DNA of 64,000 bases from the NCBI RefSeq assembly GCF_003385185.1, contig NZ_PQHZ01000003.1, positions 62,001 to 126,000 on the forward strand, written 5' to 3'. This stretch comes from Amycolatopsis palatopharyngis (GTDB taxonomy: Bacteria > Actinomycetota > Actinomycetes > Mycobacteriales > Pseudonocardiaceae). Shown in pieces: positions 59,048 through 64,000 of this stretch; the stretch's first letter is position 1; each line of letters starts with the position of its first letter. The position numbers and the translations under genes were made by a program. The notes under the pieces were generated by a model. It was not told the DNA's origin. It saw nothing but the letters and a program-made list of their open reading frames with translations, and did no database searches.

Positions 59048-60676
59048 GTGCCCGAAGCAAACCAGGACCACGTGCGGCTTGACCGGATAGTGGACACGCT
59101 CGGACAGTCCCTGGTGTCCCTGGCGGCGCCCCCGGACGGTGAGTTCGCCGAGGTGACGACGATCGTCATCCATGACCCGCATGATGCCCCCGACTGGCCC
59201 GCGGGCGCGCTCCTGTTCGCGGTCGGTCTGCGCGGGCCCGTCGCCGTGGCGGAACTGTTGCGGCGGGCAGGAGAGCGGAACCTCGCAGGCGTCGTGGTGA
59301 AGGCGCCCGCCCCGGTCGACAGGACCGTTCGGGCCGCGGCCGCCGAGAGCGGGGTGGCTGTCGTGGAACTCGCGCACGACGCCTCGTGGGCCTACCTGTC
59401 CGACGCAGTACGGGCACTGCTGGCAGCGGGGCGGCTCACCCCGGCCGACACCCAGCTGTCCGGGCTCGCGGCGGGGGACCTGTTCGCTGTGGTCAACGCG
59501 GTGAGTGCGCTCCTCGGCACGGCCGTGTCGCTGGAGGACCGCACCTCACAGGTGCTCGCGTGGTCCGCCCGCCAGGAGGAGGTCGACCAGGCGCGGATCG
59601 AGGGCATCGTCGGCAGGCAGGCTCCGCAGTGGCTCACGCACTCGCTGAACTCTCGCGGCGTCTTCCGCGCGCTCGACGCCAGCCAGGAGCCGATCTACGT
59701 CGAGTCGATCTCGCCGGGAATGCTGCCGAGGATGGCGATCGCGGTACGCGCCGGCGCCGAGGTGCTCGGTTATCTCTGGGCGGCCGTGCGCGAACCGTTC
59801 CCGGCAGCTGTCGCGCGGGAGTTCCTGGAGATCTCCAAGGTCGTGGCGATCCACCTGCTGCACTACCGGGCCCGCCTGGACGGCCAGAACACGTTACGCG
59901 CCGACCTCGCCGCGAGTGTGCTGCACGGCGGCGAACAGGCGGGGGACGCCGCGGCACGGCTAGGCCTCGCGGGCGGCAAGATCAGCGTGCTCGCCGCACA
60001 GACCGTCCAGGAAGGACTCGATGTGGCCGGCGAGGTCGCCCTGCGACGCATCGCGGACTCGTTCACCGTGCACCTGGCCGCATTCCATTCCAGGGCGGCC
60101 GGAACCGTCGTCGGTGAAGTGGTCTATGTCCTGCTGCCGTGGCCGTCCGCCATGACCGTCGCCGAGGTACGGACTCGCTCGGCGCAGCTGGCGACCGACT
60201 TCGCCGCCCGCCTCGGGGAGCGCGGTGACGTGGTGCTGGCCGTGGGTGGAGTGGCGGACGGCCCCGACCAGGTCGAGTACGCCCGGATCGAGGCCGAGCG
60301 CGTTTTGCGGGTCCTGCGCGAACAACCGGACGCGCCCCGGGTCGCGGCCCTGGCCGATGTGCAGCTACCCGCCCTGATGCTGCGGCTGGCCGACCTGTTG
60401 CGGGCCGACGGGCAGCGGCTACGGGGCCCTGTCGAGACACTCGCCCGCCACGACGCCGAGCAACGAACGCGGTTCACGGACTCGCTGCGGGCCTACCTCG
60501 ACGCCTTTGGCGACGTCAACGCCGCGGCCCGTCGGATGCACGTGCACCCGAACACCTTTCGCTACCGGTTGCGCAGGCTGTGTGAGCTCAGTGGCCTGGA
60601 TCTCGCCGATGCGGACGCCCGCCTGCAGGCCCACGTGCACCTGCGCATGATCCAGCTGGCGGGCGAGGACATCTGA
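59048..60676 (+). CDS. PucR-family transcriptional regulator
   Basis: 542 aa. N-terminal ligand-sensing part (about 10-130), central GAF/GGDEF-like region, and C-terminal PucR HTH: YLDAFGDVNAAARRMHVHPN then TFRYRLRRL. GTG 59048. Divergent from the permease-kynU set and convergent with the ACMSD-hydratase set, so the likely controller of the cluster in response to an aromatic or amino-acid ligand. PucR proteins usually act as inducer-dependent activators. Confidence 0.88.
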   Translation: MPEANQDHVRLDRIVDTLGQSLVSLAAPPDGEFAEVTTIVIHDPHDAPDWPAGALLFAVGLRGPVAVAELLRRAGERNLAGVVVKAPAPVDRTVRAAAAESGVAVVELAHDASWAYLSDAVRALLAAGRLTPADTQLSGLAAGDLFAVVNAVSALLGTAVSLEDRTSQVLAWSARQEEVDQARIEGIVGRQAPQWLTHSLNSRGVFRALDASQEPIYVESISPGMLPRMAIAVRAGAEVLGYLWAAVREPFPAAVAREFLEISKVVAIHLLHYRARLDGQNTLRADLAASVLHGGEQAGDAAARLGLAGGKISVLAAQTVQEGLDVAGEVALRRIADSFTVHLAAFHSRAAGTVVGEVVYVLLPWPSAMTVAEVRTRSAQLATDFAARLGERGDVVLAVGGVADGPDQVEYARIEAERVLRVLREQPDAPRVAALADVQLPALMLRLADLLRADGQRLRGPVETLARHDAEQRTRFTDSLRAYLDAFGDVNAAARRMHVHPNTFRYRLRRLCELSGLDLADADARLQAHVHLRMIQLAGEDI

Positions 60677-60744
60677 CGAAGATCGAGTTCACTGTGGATC
60701 GATGACCTCGTGCACCGGGACGTCCGAGTCCTGCGCCAGCGGTC

Positions 60745-61779
60745 CTACGTGCTGGTCGCGGCGGTGGCCGGTCGTGGTGCGCGGTCCTCGATACCGAAGA
60801 ACCGCAGGGCGTTCTCTCCGAGGATGCGGTCCCGGTCCGCGCGGGTGAGGTGGTCCGCGGCGCGCACCAGCTCCCCGGGGTGCTCTTCGCCGAGCGGGAA
60901 CGGATAGTCGCTGCCGAGCATGATCCGGTCGGTGCCCATCACCTCAGCGAGCAGCCGGAAGGCGCGCGCGTCGAACACCGCGGAGTCCAGGAAGAAACGG
61001 TCCAAGTAGGACGAAGGTGGTTGCGCCGAATCCGCCCGGACGATGTCGCGGCGCCGCCACGCGTTGTCCGCCCTGCCCAGTAGGTAGGGGAAACTGCCGC
61101 CGCCGTGGGCGAAGCAGAGCCGGAGGCTGGCGGGCAGCTGCTCGAAGGCGCCGGACAGGATCAGGCTCAGGATCGTCAGCTGCGTTTCGGTGGCCATCCC
61201 CACCAGCCAGGGCAGCATGTAGCGGGACATGCGGTCGCCTTCCAGCATGTCCCACGGGTGCACGAAGACGGCCGCCTCCTGCTGTGCGCAGTGGGTGAGG
61301 AACTCTCTGATCGCGCCGTCGTCGAGGCCGCGGGTGCCCACGTGGTTGCCCAGGTGCACCCCGACATGGCCCGTGGCGAGTGCCCGGTCGAGCTGCTCGC
61401 AGGCCCGTTCGGTGTCCTGCAGCGGAACCTGGCACAGCGGCACCAGCCGGGTGGGGGCCTGTGCGCAGAAATCGACGATGCGCTGGTTGACCAGTTCGCA
61501 CCAGTCCGCCGACCGGGCGGGGTCCTCGGCGTAGCCGAACATGATCGGGGTCGAGGACACCACCTGGATGTCGACACCGGTGCGGTCCATCTGCGCCACG
61601 CGCACGGCCGGGTCCCACAGCGGCGCGTCCACCGGCCGGTAGTCCGCCGCACCGCTCATCATCATGCCGCTGCCGCCCGGGTCGACGCGCAGCCAGGGGC
61701 CGTCGGTGTCGTGCAGGATGCGGGACTCTTCCTGCGAGAGCGTGGGAAAAACGTGGGCGTGGACGTCGACAACAGTCAC
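60745..61779 (-). CDS. nbaD: 2-amino-3-carboxymuconate 6-semialdehyde decarboxylase
   Basis: 344 aa amidohydrolase-fold enzyme removing CO2 from ACMS, the ring-opened product of 3-hydroxyanthranilate. Zn ligands: VDVHAHVFP (HxH), FVHPWDML, CFAHGGGSFPYLLGR, and the Asp in LGSDYPFPLGEEH. GTG 61779 gives VTVVDVHAHVF, the normal family start. It lies 34 bp downstream of the 3-hydroxyanthranilate dioxygenase gene on the same strand. Confidence 0.92.
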   Translation of the reverse strand: MTVVDVHAHVFPTLSQEESRILHDTDGPWLRVDPGGSGMMMSGAADYRPVDAPLWDPAVRVAQMDRTGVDIQVVSSTPIMFGYAEDPARSADWCELVNQRIVDFCAQAPTRLVPLCQVPLQDTERACEQLDRALATGHVGVHLGNHVGTRGLDDGAIREFLTHCAQQEAAVFVHPWDMLEGDRMSRYMLPWLVGMATETQLTILSLILSGAFEQLPASLRLCFAHGGGSFPYLLGRADNAWRRRDIVRADSAQPPSSYLDRFFLDSAVFDARAFRLLAEVMGTDRIMLGSDYPFPLGEEHPGELVRAADHLTRADRDRILGENALRFFGIEDRAPRPATAATST

Positions 61780-61813
61780 TGGAGTGCTCGGTTTCCTTCC
61801 GCTATGGGATTCG

Positions 61814-63619
<1,806 letters not shown>

Positions 63620-63623
<4 letters not shown>

Positions 63624-64000
63624 GATGTGGCCTCCTCTCGGGCGAAGGCGGTGCGTACGCTGCCCAGCCCCTCGATCCGGGCTTCCAGAACGTCGCCGGG
63701 GCCGACCTCGACCATGGGGCCGAGGGCTCCGGTCAGCACGGTGTCGCCCGCGCTCAGCGGCCGCCCGACCCGCACGAGGGTGTCGGCGAGCCACAGCGCC
63801 GCGTTCAGTGGGTGACCGAGGCAGGCCGCTCCCGCGCCCGTCGCCACCTGGTCCCCTCGCCGGTGCAGCGCCATGCCTGCCAGCCGCAGGTCACCTGCCC
63901 GGTGCAGCGGAGTCGGGGTGGAGCCGAGTACGTAGAGACCGCAGGAGGCGTTGTCGGCGACCGTGTCGACGAGGCTGATGTCCCAGCCGCGGATTCGGCT
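63620..64000 (-). CDS. nbaH: 2-Oxopent-4-enoate hydratase, partial (5' end outside window)
   Basis: The reading frame continues to the right edge: [20 protein letters not shown] precedes the internal ATG at 63874, so the true start lies beyond 64000. Visible: [20 protein letters not shown] and [20 protein letters not shown], the hydratase C-terminal half. Paralogue of the adjacent decarboxylase; adds water to 2-oxopent-4-enoate. Coupled to nbaG by ATGA. Confidence 0.88.

Overview
High-GC actinobacterial chromosome. GTG starts, ATGA/GTGA stop-start overlaps, a complete mce locus, XRE-DUF5753/DUF397 pairs, DUF6292-like and AMED_5909-like proteins all point to Pseudonocardiaceae or a close relative. 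This placement is inference from gene content; no phylogeny was run.

Layout. 1-4859: one-carbon operon (purU 3' end, dimethylglycine oxidase, cyclodeaminase-type cyclohydrolase, folD-like gene) that demethylates dimethylglycine and handles the folate-bound carbon. A nested inverted repeat separates it from the next block. 5099-18254: lipid-uptake block with two MpaB-family oxygenases around a double-TetR regulator, then yrbE4A/B, mceA-F, a Mce-associated protein and an acyl-CoA dehydrogenase. 18280-21300: a small hypothetical gene, a three-gene envelope/stress-type cluster ending in a strong terminator, and a small membrane protein with a near-consensus promoter. 21433-24781: tRNA-Met(CAT) followed by what looks like a decayed actinomycete integrative element (a frameshifted Pra-like gene, small ORFs, an HTH/DUF5919-like regulator, a NUDIX gene). 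25097-30282: patchwork with a metallo-hydrolase/CGNR regulator pair, a probable type VII secretion substrate pair, DUF488, and fragments of TPR and AAA proteins.

30384-55067 is a dense defence island. It opens with a three-gene DISARM-like operon: a 2077-aa kinase-helicase-DUF1998-nuclease fusion, a DrmD-like SNF2 helicase and a large N6-adenine methyltransferase. A putative toxin gene follows, with three tandem paralogous small acidic proteins (probable immunity genes, two carrying single-base lesions). Then come a McrBC system with an unusual N-terminus, an XRE/DUF397 module with divergent small genes, a RelE-like/UvrD helicase fusion and a DUF262/HNH/AlbA fusion.

55404-64000 is a kynurenine (3-hydroxyanthranilate meta-cleavage) catabolic cluster: kynureninase, metallo-hydrolase, permease, PucR regulator, ACMS decarboxylase, 3-hydroxyanthranilate dioxygenase, aminomuconate deaminase, oxalocrotonate decarboxylase and a partial oxopentenoate hydratase.

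The most notable points are the kinase-helicase fusion and its partners, the decaying toxin/immunity array inside the island, and a FolD homologue that appears to have lost its catalytic lysine beside a separate cyclohydrolase gene.
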